Source: Diprion similis
Taxonomy: Eukaryota > Arthropoda > Insecta > Hymenoptera > Diprionidae
NCBI RefSeq assembly: GCF_021155765.1
Contig: NC_060105.1
Span: 12,991,001 to 13,055,000 of the forward strand
Direction: 5' to 3'
Length of the DNA stretch: 64,000 nucleotides
Shown here one piece after another: positions 47,782 through 62,000 of this stretch (its first letter is position 1; the number at the start of each line of letters is the position of its first letter). The notes beneath the pieces are model-generated. The model did not search any database, was not told where the DNA came from, and saw only the letters and a list, made by a program, of their open reading frames with translations. A program made the translations under genes and the position numbers.

Positions 47782-48222
47782 TAGCGATGGCCATTGAGTT
47801 AAAAATAATCGATCCATCGATTAGCGAGTCCACAAAAATAATCCAACACGACTTGATTGAATCGATAAAAATTAATCGATTTATCGATTATTTCGTGTTT
47901 TCCTGAAACGGTGCTTTTGAAACCAAAAATTAGTAAATTTCAGTACGTAGTCTTAATAGCCTAAAAGTTTTTTGTTGATTTATAGTTTCATTTAAAATAT
48001 TTTCCAATTTCAGGTAAAAATATTTATGTATCTTCGACTTATTATATCAAATAGGTAATTAGTACGTCAGACAATGATAATAATTGATACTATAATCACA
48101 TAATTCGATATTGCATTGCATTGTTCAAGGGAGTAAAAAACAAAAACCGATCGTGAGGAAATATAATTAAGTCTGTCGATTAATGGGGAAAAAATAATCG
48201 ATTTTTGCAATGTTGACTTCTA
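47782..48222. mobile_element. TIR element (copy 2), uninterrupted relative of 24037-25168
   Basis: It starts TAGCGATGGCCATTGAGTTA and ends in the rough complement (TGCAATGTTGACTTCTA), with AATCGAT-rich subterminal repeats. Internal phrases match copy 1 in the same order: ACGGTGC(T/A)(T/C)(T/C)TGAAACCAAAA, ATTTATAGTTT, ACAATGATAATAATT, CAAGGGAGTAAAAAA-like sequence and ACCGAT. Where copy 1 carries the 700 bp foldback, this copy reads straight through (TACTATAATCACATAATTCG). Confidence 0.7.
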
Positions 48223-48299
48223 TACAATATTTTTCGGTGTTAGTCTAACATTATTTGATGTCAATCTGATACTTCCTGTTGCTAATTTATCATCATCTG

Positions 48300-50070
48300 A
48301 CGTTGAAGTTCGGAATTGACCACGAAATCTGTTCTTTAGTAGTTCACACAGCTCGATTGTGGACAATTTCAACAGCGCTCAAATTTAAATCGGCTACGCA
48401 TTTTATTTTGTAGCAAGAAAGTGTCACCTGCGCTGCATGTACGACAAAATTATGAATAAATGATCGATGCTTCTGCTCGTGCATAACATGTATGACGTAC
48501 GCATGATACGTAAGCCTGTATCTTGAACCGCATTTTATCGTGGAGAAGAGCTGGAAAAAATATCTTCTTACGATGTCGGAAGGATATAATATTTTTTACC
48601 GTAATCGGTTTATACTTACCGAAAGCAGACTCAAGCTTGTCTGTTTTTCATCGGTCATTTTTCCAATGAGAAGAACTAAGAGATCGTTGGAATCGAGCAA
48701 TAAATACGAGTATTTAATCGGACGAGAATCTGTCCCTCCATAAAGCTGATTGAGGTTTATCCCAGAACTCGTGTATGGGCTTTAATTTTGTTGAATAAAA
48801 AACTGTTTTCAGAGGCAAGCATTTCTTTATATATATGTAAAAGTGGCACCTAGTTACATAACATCATACGAATGATGAAATTGAGCAGGTTCGTCGTACA
48901 ATTCTGTACGATGACCGTATAAATATTAAATAATACACTCTAGTTAACATAATTAATAGAACTGATACATCAGATTTTGTTTATGATGTAAGATACGTCA
49001 CGTTGCATAGTTAATGACTCCGTTTCGATAGTTATTTCACTACAAATAATAACAATAAATATAACTTATAACGTGCAGGCTAGGGATTTTCCGACCAAGG
49101 AGCAATATGAAATGGTAGCATTCCCTCCAAATCGTACAGGAATGGAATATACATTTATCTAACAAGGTCAAATTATAAGTTGTTTAAATATAACTATTAC
49201 ACACATAAAACAGCAGCGGTTTTGGAAGTGTTGATGGATTCGTTACTCGAAACTTGTACCTTAGCTTCCCAAATACTGTATTCCTTGGGCTATAAAACAA
49301 GTCTCTGTTTTTCGACCGCAATGCTTATTTCTATCTAACAATATTGTAGTTGTATTATACAAAAATGCACCACGATATGAAAAGTACTAGTTGGAAAATA
49401 AGTACAAAATCACTTTAGTGCAATGTGCAGGGTATCGAGATAACCTATGAAGAAAAAATCGTAGTTCCAAATTTCAATCTACAAAAAAGAAAATTATTTA
49501 CTTCCATGCATCAGAAAAAGCAGAAATTTTGGCCAAATATGTCATTGATAGGATAAATCGAGTTTTGTTTAACCTGTAATAATTCCCTAAATACTGTATC
49601 GTTGAAAAATTCACTTGATTTCATGTCATGGACTTTAAATTATCTTAGAAGATTTTACAAATGGTTGAAAAAGATTTCAAGGTATTACAATATTACGGCT
49701 GAATTGAGAACAGTCGCTAAACATTATTTTCTTGTTTTTTTTCTACAAAACTGCGCTGTTCTGAGTCTGAAAGAAAAACGACTGATTCTCCATTCCTAGA
49801 ATCTAAAGGTCAACGATATGCGAGTAAAAGCGTAGAAATCCGGCAAACTTTTTTCCCAACGCAATGTGAGTGTTCCAGTTGTTGACCCCGTTCCCATTAT
49901 TCACCTTTTCCGGTTATATCTGCTTGATCATTGGTTCTAAAATTACCAAAGAATAAATTCGACGTATTTAACCATTTAGAAATTGGTTTTAGTCATCGAG
50001 AAATTCGCAATTTGTACCGTCAATTCATGATTTTGAAAAGTAAAAAGTTGAAAATAATTGGGTAAACTTA
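48300..50070. other. Region between BNIP1 upstream sequence and MIEAP stop codon
   Basis: No conserved exon was seen. It may contain the 3' UTR and a final non-coding exon of MIEAP, since a splice donor follows that gene's stop codon, but I could not fix an acceptor or poly(A) site. Otherwise the stretch is featureless AT-rich sequence. Confidence 0.4.
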
Positions 50071-50075
50071 CCTCA

Positions 50076-53000
50076 TTAATTTGTCAGCACAACTGCTCTG
50101 TGCAAACAGCGTCCCTGACAACCTTCTCTCAATCCTGGCCACAAAACACTTCTAATCTTGACTCCATTCGGATCCGGCGATCCGTGATGCCTGGCGTGTA
50201 TTTCTCGCTGAAAATCGACACCCTGGGCAACATCGAGTACAAGAGGAGTCGACCTGGCAAGACAAGCCCAGGCCAAACTGGCACAAGAATTTGCGTAATC
50301 CTTGATCTCCGGGCAGCTCCGGAGACAGGGAAAATCGTAGAGAGTTCTTTCCAGCTGGTTTAAAACCCGATCGGACACTTCAGCGAGTCCAGTTCGGGCT
50401 CCGATCGTCGCAAGTTGTCTCCTGATGCAATCTTCGAATTCCGAAGACGGAGCCGAGCTTCCGGTTTGCTGGGATTGAGTTCCGTTCAAAACGTGTATCG
50501 CCTCGAAACGTCGTGCCGTTTGTATCATTCCCGCCAGACGCCACGAGAGCTGAAAATCGAATACAAATCAAAGTGAGTATAAATTTGTATCAAAAGTTTA
50601 ACGCGAGATTGCGTCACAGTTGAACAGACTAATTAGATTGAAGCATGATAATCTGTATGTGACACTAAAAAATCACTGTGCTTTTATACATTGGACTTTG
50701 GTTTGGTGTAATTGTGCACTTTCACGCAATTCTTATGCGGTCACTGACTCTATTCGTCGGCTTTCATACGTGGATTTAGATGAATTTTAAGCCACAAATT
50801 CATGCAAGACATTGCATTTTATTTCAACGTCATCGTTGCGAGTTTATGGCATTTTTTAAAATTTAAAAAAAAAGTCAAATTTTCGATGCGCATTCAGCAT
50901 TAAGAAATTAAAATATCTTTAGCAATGTTATTTTAGCAAATGATATAAGTGTATACAGACGAAACAACGTCCCTACTGTGTGACAGAAATGAATCCGACC
51001 GAATTCGAATGACACAAGCATATGAGATATCAATAATTTGGGTAAATTTGTATAAATAGAATGTTGAAAATGAATAAACTCTGATGATTTTGATCCGAAA
51101 TTAGTATTGTTGAAATTGTACATCGTATTATAACAAACAAATGAATTTTTTTACTGTTACATTATATTATATATTTTTATCCACTCTGAGGACAAATATA
51201 TTTTATTAATTTTTAGTTATTCGTCTTCAACTTCATCTTACGACTTCTAATAAGTAACAACCGTCTTCGGAGTACCAAGAAGTACGTCTTCTGTCTTTAT
51301 CATGCAACCCTCTCTGATGCTTATTCTTTCTCTCTCTCGGAAATTCTAAATCCTCTCACGTGTTCTTGGGTTTCTCCGAAAGATCTGCCCTATATCGTAA
51401 ATCTATAGGTCCTGATACCCTAAAAGCTTTCCAATATAGATTCACTCGTACATGTAGTTTAAAATTATCCCTGATACACTACACTTGTGTTATTGAAATT
51501 TGTTTAAATTTATTTCTGTCACATAGCAGAGATGTTATTCACTTGTGCTTACTATAATTGGTGCAAATAATATTGCTGCAGATTTTTTTTCTCCTCTGCA
51601 TCCTTTACTTTTCACTCAGGTATTGGGGTACTTTGATCACTATAAGAGGCGCGGTCAAATTTAAATTTGCTGGGATACAGAAACTACTCATCATTAAAAT
51701 GCTATTCTATATCCAATTTTTTGCAAAAGTTGAAAAGCAATTTTTATGTGATGGTGAAATACCTAAAAAAAAAATGACAGACTTTTGGATTACCTGCATT
51801 TTTATTTCCACAGCATTCGACTCCGAGAACAATTTTGCTACTTCAATTCTTATCGATGTCTGTCCGCAAAATTAGAGGTTTAAAAATTCACAACGTTCAT
51901 GGAATTACATTGCATGTGAATTTTTTAACAATTAAAGGGAATAGCCGGATAATGCCGAATCCGCTCCTGCGGCGTTTTCTATCGACACTTTGGAGATCAC
52001 TTTGGTACATAATAAAAACAATTCATCCTAAATTTCAGCTCTTAATCTTAGTTATAAAATCTTAGTTGTGAAAACAAAAATTAACCAATGATAGTTTTTT
52101 TCCGAATAATTGAGAGCAAAATACATGAAAACATATTTTCTCTATGATTCTCAAAAAGAGGGCCAATTTATTAAAAAACAAATAAAGTTATAATCCTTTT
52201 TTTGAAACATGCAATCACCAAATTTTAACAAAAAACGGCTTTTATACTTCTTCACACTCAGGAAATTTTTTAAATTTTTCGATTCTATGGAGCTTTCTAA
52301 AGATAATAAAAAACTGATGTTAAAGCTAATTTTAAGTGAACTAATACTATTTTATTAGTAAAAAATTATATAAACAATAATTTTTTCTAACAACGAATGC
52401 GTATAATAGAAATCAAATAGAATTAATCTTCCTCACAATCCTCATTAATTACTACGTAGTTTCCTGTATTATTGAAAACCCTCGATACGACTTAAAATTT
52501 CCGCTGGTTTTAGAATTTTTTTACATTTTCCAGCACGTGATAGATCGTAAATTATCGTTGCTATGTCAGAACAGTAATAAGATAATATCTAGAAATCTCA
52601 TTTATCCCAATTTTGTTAAAATGATAAATCAATCTTAATGAAGCAACGATATATCTTTGCACTGATATGTCGTGATTTGACTTTAACTTTAACAATGTTT
52701 CCCCGTGTGAGTAGGATTTTCTCCAACCTGACAATTTGAGTACAAACAATGACACGACGAAGCGCATACCCATAAAATTGCATCCGTCGTTAGTTTGAAT
52801 ATACGAGTTGCACAAGGTTACGTAACATTCATTCGCCACCAATATGCTATATCGATTTCATCAAACTGACTCTATTTCCTTGTTTTTTTTTTTCTTTTTA
52901 ATTTTTGGCTTGTTTCTTCTCGGTAAATGTTGACTTCGTTATTGGAATATGTTCTCGTGACGTCAGAGCCTGGTTTTCGACGCCATTTTGTCACCACATA

Positions 53001-56000
53001 ACCTAAATTTTTCATTTTAATGAAGGCAAATCGTGATTCTTTGGCTTACAAATTCAACGAGATGACGCATTGCGAAGTGACAATCCCAATAAAGTACGTA
53101 GCACCTGAGTTTTGTTCTATTTTCAAGGATTCGCAGACACTTGGAAAATTATTACAAGCGTTTGCGATCGAAAAAAAAGAAACATACATGGGAATGTAGC
53201 GGGTGATAAATTTTTATACCCAGGGACTGCATGGTTCGTATAACATGTGTAAAAATTTATGACACTTTTCTATCCTGTTTCACCCTTAAAATTAAAAGCT
53301 GTGGGCGTAAAGCAATCCGGTTCACGTCTCAGTCTATTTATTTCAGTTTATCGATTTTCAGGCCTCGATGCTGTCGGCTACCTGCAAACTTGGTATTTCC
53401 TCCTAAGGCTGACACTTGACTGACTTATTCGAACCTCACCTTATATAAGCACAGTATAGAGATGAAGTACGAAGTCGTCTCTAAGGTCATTCAACATCGT
53501 TGATTGAAAAAAAAAAACCGAAAAAATTAACTTTGACAAACAAACGATACTATTCGATTTCCTGAAATGTCGCAGCTTCGACTATACTTCATTTGATCTG
53601 AAGAAACTTTTTTTTAATATTGAGATATGCGATAACATCACGTTTTAAATTAAAAAAATAAAAGTGCAGGCTTCTGATTCTTAGTATCGAGTCGATACAT
53701 ACATTCAAAAACCGAGTTGTGAAATTTATTAGGCTACAAGGTGTGCTATATTTATTTATCAGTGTTCTCTCAATATTGTTTACATCGGATAAAAGTTGAT
53801 AAATATGCAAAAGATTCGAAAAGTGGACAATAAATATTAATGACGCAGAAACATGTCTAAGCCAGTCGTATTTTTGCAATTCAATCTTCTTTACTTCAGA
53901 TACTTGAGCAGGTACGTGATTAAATTTCGGAAGTAATCGTTAATCACTTCACTCCATCGGCTTGTTCACTTTGCTGCATAAGGTACAAAGTGAGCACTTT
54001 GTGGATCAAATTTTTCACATTTCAAATCTCACTCCCTGAATCATGGTATAAAAATATTTTCTCACTTTAGGAAGAAAAAAAAAATCATCTTCGGCGAGGT
54101 TGTACAATTGTTCACCACTTTTTTTCACTATCAAACTCTGAATCGAACTGACCATTTTATTTTTATGAAATTTCATTGTCAACCCTCACGATTTTGAAAA
54201 ATATCATTTTTCACAGAAGGTGATTTGAAAAAAATCATAACTCGAAAACGTTTGATTAAAAAAAAAAAAACTGACAAAATTAAGAGTCTTCTTGTGAACT
54301 AATAAAATTTCGAAAAAAATTGAGAACTGAATCCGAAAACATGAGGTCAAAAGTGGATTGAACTCAGCTCTACGATTCTAAGATTCAAGGAATGAGATTC
54401 ACTTTCATTGGTGCAAAGTTTGGATAAAAGTGGGCTGTTGATAAATGAGTAAGAACTTTTGAAAAATAATCATCTTAAGTTCGAAAGGCACGTTGAAAAT
54501 GTCTGCGAAAATTGATGTAGGTATTCTATATACTATATAGGTGCACCATGGAAGGGGTTCACAGCCAAGAGTAGTTAGACAATTTGGCAAACTCTTTCGG
54601 AATTCCGGGGAATCAAAGCGGTGTTAAATGGCATCGTTATCGCGAGTTATCGAGGCCTTAAACTCGGTTATCTGGATTCAGAATCCTCGTTTCCAAGTTT
54701 TGAAACTCAAGAGTGCCTACAATAAAATTGAGCTATATTCTGGATAAAGCCCAGGAAGATGCATCCCCGTCTACCAGCGCGAGGACCTCGATGGGCACAA
54801 GCTTGTCTGAAACCACTTCAAAGGCAGGCAGTTCCTCGAATTTAATTCTCACGTGTACCTGAAAATCCGGGAGAAAACTGCGCGGCATTCAATGCGCAGG
54901 TGAAATATCTGCACGTATGGGAGTCACGAAGGATACGGTCCCATCTAATCCGTACCAAACCGGGAAATGAGGAGATTTTTGTAGGCTCAAGAAAATAATT
55001 GCACGAGGAATGGATAAATAAAAACGCGGCGTTGGTTCTTTAAGGGGGTATTCTGGTCCAGAAATTTGAAAGAATCGATTTCTTTTTTCTCCATATTTTC
55101 AAAGTTTAGACCTTCAAGAATAAGCCTCTAAGAGGATTTTTGGAAATTTAAATTATTTTCGGAATTACAGTTATTTTTCTGACGCGCTAACTAAACCGCT
55201 GGTCGGAGCGAACCTTTAAACGTGATTTTCTCGCAACTACTTTTTTCGATACGATTGACATGATATCTTCTGATGGAACGATTTACTTGAAATTTGGTGG
55301 AAATGTTTTTTGTATATCCCTCTATTGTTGGAAGCATGAATTTGGAAGAAAAAAATTTGTTACTATTTTAAAAAAATTCGGAAACGTCAAAAAACAGTGT
55401 CATAAAAAAAAAATTTTTTTTTCAAATCGTCGGCAATTTGTGAAATTTTTTTTTCTTTCCTTTTTCGTGCTCCGGACTATTGAGATGTCTTTGCTAATAA
55501 CGAATTTCTTTGGATTTTTTGCTTCGGAACACTACAAGAGTCAAAAACATGTCGACCAAGACGCGCCTTTTTTTTGTAACCCCTACTTTACCACCCTGTA
55601 ACTTTTTGCATTTTTGATTCTTTTTTTTTTATGATTTTTTTTTGTATTCTTGAAACGTCAATAAAGGTCTTGTAAAAAAATGAATGGTAAATATGTTTTT
55701 CATTTCTTTTTTATCTCACTCAGAATAATGCCTAAAATTTAGTCCTCCAGACCAGAATACCCCCTTAAAGGGGAAATTCCTGTATAAGTACTTTGTTTCA
55801 AGATTTTTTTACAAAGAAATGGAATAGTTTATTAAATTATAATAAAGCATATCACAAAATATACGATGTAAGGTAAGTACACAAATTTTTTTAGAGTCAT
55901 ACATTTCATAATGGCGGCGGTACAGCTGCCGGGAGATTTGCGCTGTACAATCTAGCTCACCAAAATTTGAACCGACTTAGATGAAACTTTTTGATACTAT

Positions 56001-59000
56001 GTTGTAACTTACTGGCCGTTACATGACGTTCGAGTTTTTTGGAAAAAAGATAATAAATATTGTTTTTTACCGTTCGTTTTGTACAAAAATGAGTGATGTT
56101 TTCTTCAAAATGGTCCTGAATTAAAATTGTTTTTTTCTCTCCATCATGCACAGCGTTTTAATGTATTTTAACAATAAAAATTTGATTTTGGTTAAGGTTT
56201 GAGACCTGTAGGTTGCACGGCGCTAATCTGAGGTGCTGGCTGCCAGCAGCTGTGGCACCGCCATTTTGAAATATTTTAGTCCAAAGAAACTTGTCAACAT
56301 CGTATATTTTGAGATATGCTTTATGTTAATTTGATAAACTATTCCGTTTTTCTATGAAAAAAAAAATCTTGAAAAATGTACGTTTACAGGAGTTTCCCTT
56401 CTTAAGGTGGTTCGTGGCAACAAATGTGGGATGTATTATACCACGTGGTCTACACGCGAGTATAACCTGCGTGGAAAACTCTTAAAATCCTAGAGACTTC
56501 CTCTACCTTGAGATAACTGAATTTCGCGACTTCTGCTAGAGTTTTCTAATGGACGAAAGAGGCCGAGGAGCTTGGCTGGAAGAACCGGAAGAACAGCGAA
56601 GGCAGGAAAAGAATAGAAGTTTTATTGCAAGGTGGTGAACTTATACAGGGTGTTCTATTTTAAGTCTAATTGTTCCATATCTCTTAAACAATTGTAGGTT
56701 TTGTAGAAGAATGTTTTAGGTGAGAAAGTGTTGGTTTTCGGAGGTACCAATAATCTTTTTAGGAATTGTAGTTGAGAGAAGTTGAGGTTCTTTGACTTTG
56801 ATTTTGGCATATGTCATTCATCATTTTGATTGAATAGGCTTATAGCTGACCTTAAGAAATATCCTGAAGGATAAAAATTGCAATTAGCTCGAAAAACTTC
56901 GAAGTTATGGCAATTTTAGATTCGTACTAGAGTTTGCATATTACGCACAGTTTATTGGACTACCATTTCCAAAAAACTATCGTTATTGTTAATTCATTTC
57001 AAACTTATAATCCATAACACAAGATTTTGTAAAAATTTAATGATTTGAAACTTGAGATAAACCGAAATTTCTAAAATACCGTTTAGTCATTCTCATTTTT
57101 CATGAACTTTTCCAAACGGGCTAAAGCGAGTCTAAACAGTGGGTACTTATTTAATGAACCACAAAATCTTGAATATGGCATAAATGAAATTTTACTTTTA
57201 CCATAAAATCATTTAATTCAGAAAACTGAAGATTTCACATTATTTGGTATAAAAATAAACATATCTCTTCTATCTCTTCCCCACCAGTAAAAGAAGTTTA
57301 CATTTCAGACCTCTTCAAAGTCAAAAGTTCCATAATATCCAAGTCTTCAAAGCTATTTGCATCATACTTTTTCGTTTTACCTCTCCCAAAAGCCAAATAT
57401 TATTGCATCGCACAAAAATTTTCCTACAAAGAAGTTTGAAGTGATGACGACCTTTTTTTACTGCATTCACTCAGAAAGTTGTTAATGGCATTACCCTCCC
57501 CCCCCCCCCTGAATCTTCAAAGTTTTGTTCGAAACATTTTTGTATAAAATCCATATATTCTGGGCATTTAATTTATCCTTTTGAAGCACACATTTTTCCT
57601 TGCAGTCAAATTCCATGAAACTGAGTATATAAGGCTTCTCGAGATCGCTGAGTTAAAAAATGGGGTTAAATCTGCAAGAGTTTCAAAACGCAAAATGTTG
57701 GATCTAATATGAGCGAATGAGATTGATTTTTGAATTTTCAGTCTACCATATTGGATCCGCCATCTTGACTTTTGAAATTCTGACGTCAGATTCGTTTTCA
57801 GCGAACCCAAAAACCCGAGATTACCGCGTTCTACTTTCCTAGTGTCTACAACCTTCACCACAATAACATTTATTCTGTAAAAATAGGCATTTCAAACACT
57901 TTGTTTATTCATAGCACTCACTATATTTGCGGTATCATCATAATCCCTCTCAAAACATCTACATTGACATCTTAGATGTCCAACTATGTAAAAAAAAATG
58001 ACAGCTAAATCTCAAAAATAGAAAAATAAATTTTGAATAACCGATTCCAATAAGGCATCTCATATAGTATGATACGCTGTGCCGTATAGGGTTAAAAAGG
58101 GACACCCTGTATGTAGGTGTCATGGATGTCGACCATGTAGGCGCCCATTTATGTATAGGTATCGGTTAACTGTTCTCACATGAGCCGTCCTCACTCTGCT
58201 CCTGCGACGGACGTCCTTGTTTGAGGTTATGTTTGTCTTTAAATGTGCAGACTGCAGCACAGAGGGATGATTTATCTCCTGCCGGCTACCCACAAGTGCA
58301 TGGAATTCAAGCACCTTTTGGTGGTGTTGTAGCTACTGCACTGTACACGATGTCGACATCGAGTCAGCTCTTCATTCTTACTATTATTACACTCTCTCAA
58401 AATCCTGGTACCTAGTCTCTCCAGTATTACTCTGAACTGGTTTAATTCAACCTTTCGAATAACGCTTTTGTGACGAGCGAATTATACACGTTGCGAAAAC
58501 TTGAGGCGTAAACATTCTGAGAGAATTGTTAGTTCGTGTTCGTTCGTATAACTGGGTAAGAATCTTTGTCAGGAATTGTTCTACGATTTAAATTTCACGA
58601 TCTTTGTATGTATACTGAACTGTTGTGGATTGGTATAATTTGGTTTAACATAACGTATCTTTGTTTGTTTGTTTAATCGTTTCGGATAATATCTACACTA
58701 GGGTGATCCTTATTTAGGGTACTGACGAATTTTTTCTGGACCACCCCCAAAATAAATTTCAAGTAAATCAAAAATGATCTTCTAATTTTTTCAGATCGTT
58801 ACCTTTGCTCTACACTCTTCCTCCAACAGGATGGATTTCTCCATTTGAATTTATTTTAAGAACAATAATGTTCGCCAAAATACTGTACTGTACTGAAAAG
58901 AATTATTGAAAAAAAAAAAAAACCAGTAAACTTTTCTACCAATATCTTTATTTACTCTATATTTTCTAAAAGTACTAAGCAAGAAATTAAAGCCAAAATT

Positions 59001-62000
59001 TTCTACTCACCACGACAACAGAATAAAGAATCTTTGTTTTCAAGTCTGGAGCATCCTTAAGGGGTTCAAGGGCGTCCAGAGCATCAAGGGTGTGAAGCTG
59101 GGCTTGAGCATAAAGGGATCCATAGCGCTCGACCAGTTGACTAACTGTCACATCCGCGGGGCATGGAAGGCCTTGGTAACTGCAATCGTCGCCATTGGGA
59201 TGTCCTGGTTCCGGAGTTGGACTTCCGCTTTCGTCTGTGTGGTACCCGGCGCTGCTGGACTCTTCTTCATAGTCGTCGAGGGTGTTTTCCTGCACAATCG
59301 GAGAGTCCTGCACCCCTCTTGGCACATCCTCACTCATTAGCTGAAGAGCAAGGCCACAGCCTCGTGCGCACTGAAGAAGCCGCGCTGCAAGAGGAGGATT
59401 CTTGGTGTTGGTCCTGAAATTTGACTTCCGCAAGGCGGTCCATTGTCTCAGAGCTTCCTTGTCGTATTCGACCCTGTGCTTGAGTTCTCTCAATAGATTT
59501 TCCAGGGCTGGACTCGTCGCTTTCTCCAGTGTATTCAAGAGGCCCTGATTGTTTATCAGGCGTTGCTGGATCTCGCTGTACTTCAGTGACAGCTGCCTCT
59601 GGTGAGACGCCGCCTGAACTCCTTGGCCTCCTGGTGTAAGAGTTTCAAGGAGAAGGATCAAAAAAAGCCGTATGAATGGAACTAGTATTTGGAAAATGGA
59701 ACCTTTTCTTACAAGGAACGTATCCGAGGTTGGTATCTCCGATTTGATTTCTTTTGTAATATGTTATAGTGGACTGAAAACTGTGCGGGACATATTTTTT
59801 TCAACTGCCATTGAACACTTTATGGGGGTGAAACCACCGTCCAAAGTAAGGCATGTCAAGGGGCGCTTTTTGGCAGTTGCTTTTTTTAAGTTTTTTTAAT
59901 TCAGATAATTACATTTCTCATTTCTCGTTATGAAAAAACTTTTCTAATTAGATTGGCTCAAAAATGTTATGTTCTTGTGGATGAAACTGCAAATCACCCC
60001 TTGACATACCTTACTTTGGAGGGTGGTTTCACCCTCTTAAAGTGTTTAATGGCGGATAAAAAAAAAACGTGTCGTTTAGTTTTTAGTCTACTATAACATA
60101 TTACAAAAGAAATTACATCGGAGAGGTCGACCTGAGGTACCTTCCTTGCTGGGCGAGAGCCATTATTACTTTGTATTAACCTTGCGGCAGTTTTTAAAAA
60201 TAATTAAGTTTTTCAACAGTGCAACTGCCCTCTTTTGTTGAGAGATGAAGACAGTATCAGTTCCATCATGTCCGACAGTTATGCTTGCTATCGTTAAGTA
60301 GTTCAGCTAATTTACTTTCGAATACTTACTTCCAAAAATGTCTACTACAGAAGAATGCAATGTTGATCAGAACGAAGCTTCGCACTCTATTTTTTTTTTC
60401 TTTTTACCAGTATGGATTAAAGATATTTTGCGATAAGTTACTTTCTCATATTTTCCTATATCAGGCGATCCGACATTACTTTGGCTTACGAAATTTAACT
60501 TAAAAATTTTCATCAAACCTGTGTCAACTTTTCAGAATACGTTCTCTAAAATTTGCATCGTTATGAAGAGAAAACATAAAAAAATATACCTGCACTAGAT
60601 AATTGAATAAGGAACAAAAACGTCTAGCAACAAAAGAAATACCTACTAATCTGAATTGTATTTTGAAATTATAAAAATTTCAATTACAAATTACGAATGT
60701 AATAAATATCGGATTTTCTTCTAATTAGGAATTACAAGTGTAATTAGTATTTGTTTCAAACTAGGTACAAATTATCAATCTTATTATCAATTTTGATTCA
60801 ATCAATTACACAAAGTAATTGTAATTACTAAAAATACAGGGACACCCTGTATGTACAAAAACGCACAATCTGAATTTTTGCCTTATAAATTCAAAATCTC
60901 TTTAAAACCGGATTACACGATAATCCATTTTTCTCTCTCAATATTGATGAGAATTCTTACACTCTTTGAGATATTAAATTCTTTGTTTTGGAGGACTCTT
61001 AAAGATTTATGTTTCATTGAATAATTTTTTTTTTTTAATAAAGCTACGCGTGTCTAATTTAAACGTGAAAATGCTTTTTCACAATCGGTCGATAACAGAC
61101 CCTCAAAGTTTCTTCAAATAAAGTTGAATATCTTATCACACATTCAAAGAGGGGATAGTTTTCAACCTTCCAAAGAACCATTCTGAAGGAATTTCAAAGG
61201 AGCTGTCTATTATTTGACCGTACTAGTCATAGAGTAGGTACAATTCAAATATAGCTTTAGGCGAACAAACAAATTTATAGACCGCACTGAAAGGCCATCC
61301 GGACTCGTGATGGTCTCAAGTCGTGCGGTTAAAGTAAAACTCATTTGAGGTAATTCCGCTGAATTCGTGATTAGTTTATTTTCCGGGTGAATCGGTTAAC
61401 TCGTTCCTCACCTTTATTGGCGCCGGTGTGCTTCTGGAAGTTTTCTATCTTATGCAAAGCGAGTTTATACGCCTCGGATCGTGCCTCGAGCTCCTCCTTC
61501 AGCGCGACCGGAAGCGAGACGAGGTTCTGAGCGTTCGTATATTCCAAACCATTCTCCAGCTGGGTGGAGGGTACCAACCCATGTTTTCCCAGGCCCTCAA
61601 CAGCTCTCTCAAGAGCTCGCTTCCTCGTCGCCAAAATAGCCTTAGAGCCAGGAGCTACCCTGGACAGCGCAGCCAAGAGCTTCGTCCAAATCCTAACGTG
61701 GAAGTGATCCTGGGATGTGGATATGAGGTAGACTATTTTCCACAGGGCTGGTTCGACCCTGATGACCTTAAGGTCGTCACCGCTAAGCTCAGCCAGTCTG
61801 GAATAAAGGGTCTCGAGGAGGGCGAGGCTGTGCGGCAGCGCGTCGACCAGGAGATCCACGGGTATGTCAGGAAGAGCTGCCTTCAGGGTGTAGACCGGCA
61901 TCCGCGACAGGAAACTGGCCGCTTCTCGATACTGCCGTCCTTCGTAGAGCTTGAGTAGTCGGCGCAGCGCCATCCGTGGATTCGACGCCTCATCTTCGAG

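Noticed and set aside
50058-50363. + frame of about 100 codons
   Set aside because: Antisense shadow of MIEAP exon 3.
55260-55601. + frame of 113 codons within TTAA element A
   Set aside because: Phe/Lys-rich frame from poly-A/T runs with no DDE transposase motif. The element looks non-autonomous.
57735-57861. Minus-strand frame with VKVVDTRKVE start
   Set aside because: It lies in a dispersed repeat inside a transposon and matches no known protein.
59092-59417. + frames over the second MIEAP exon
   Set aside because: Antisense shadows of the real minus-strand exon, with no family similarity.
61428-61958. Long + frame of 176 codons
   Set aside because: It is antisense to MIEAP exon 1 and stays open because of that exon's GC-rich codons. 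It has no recognisable domain.
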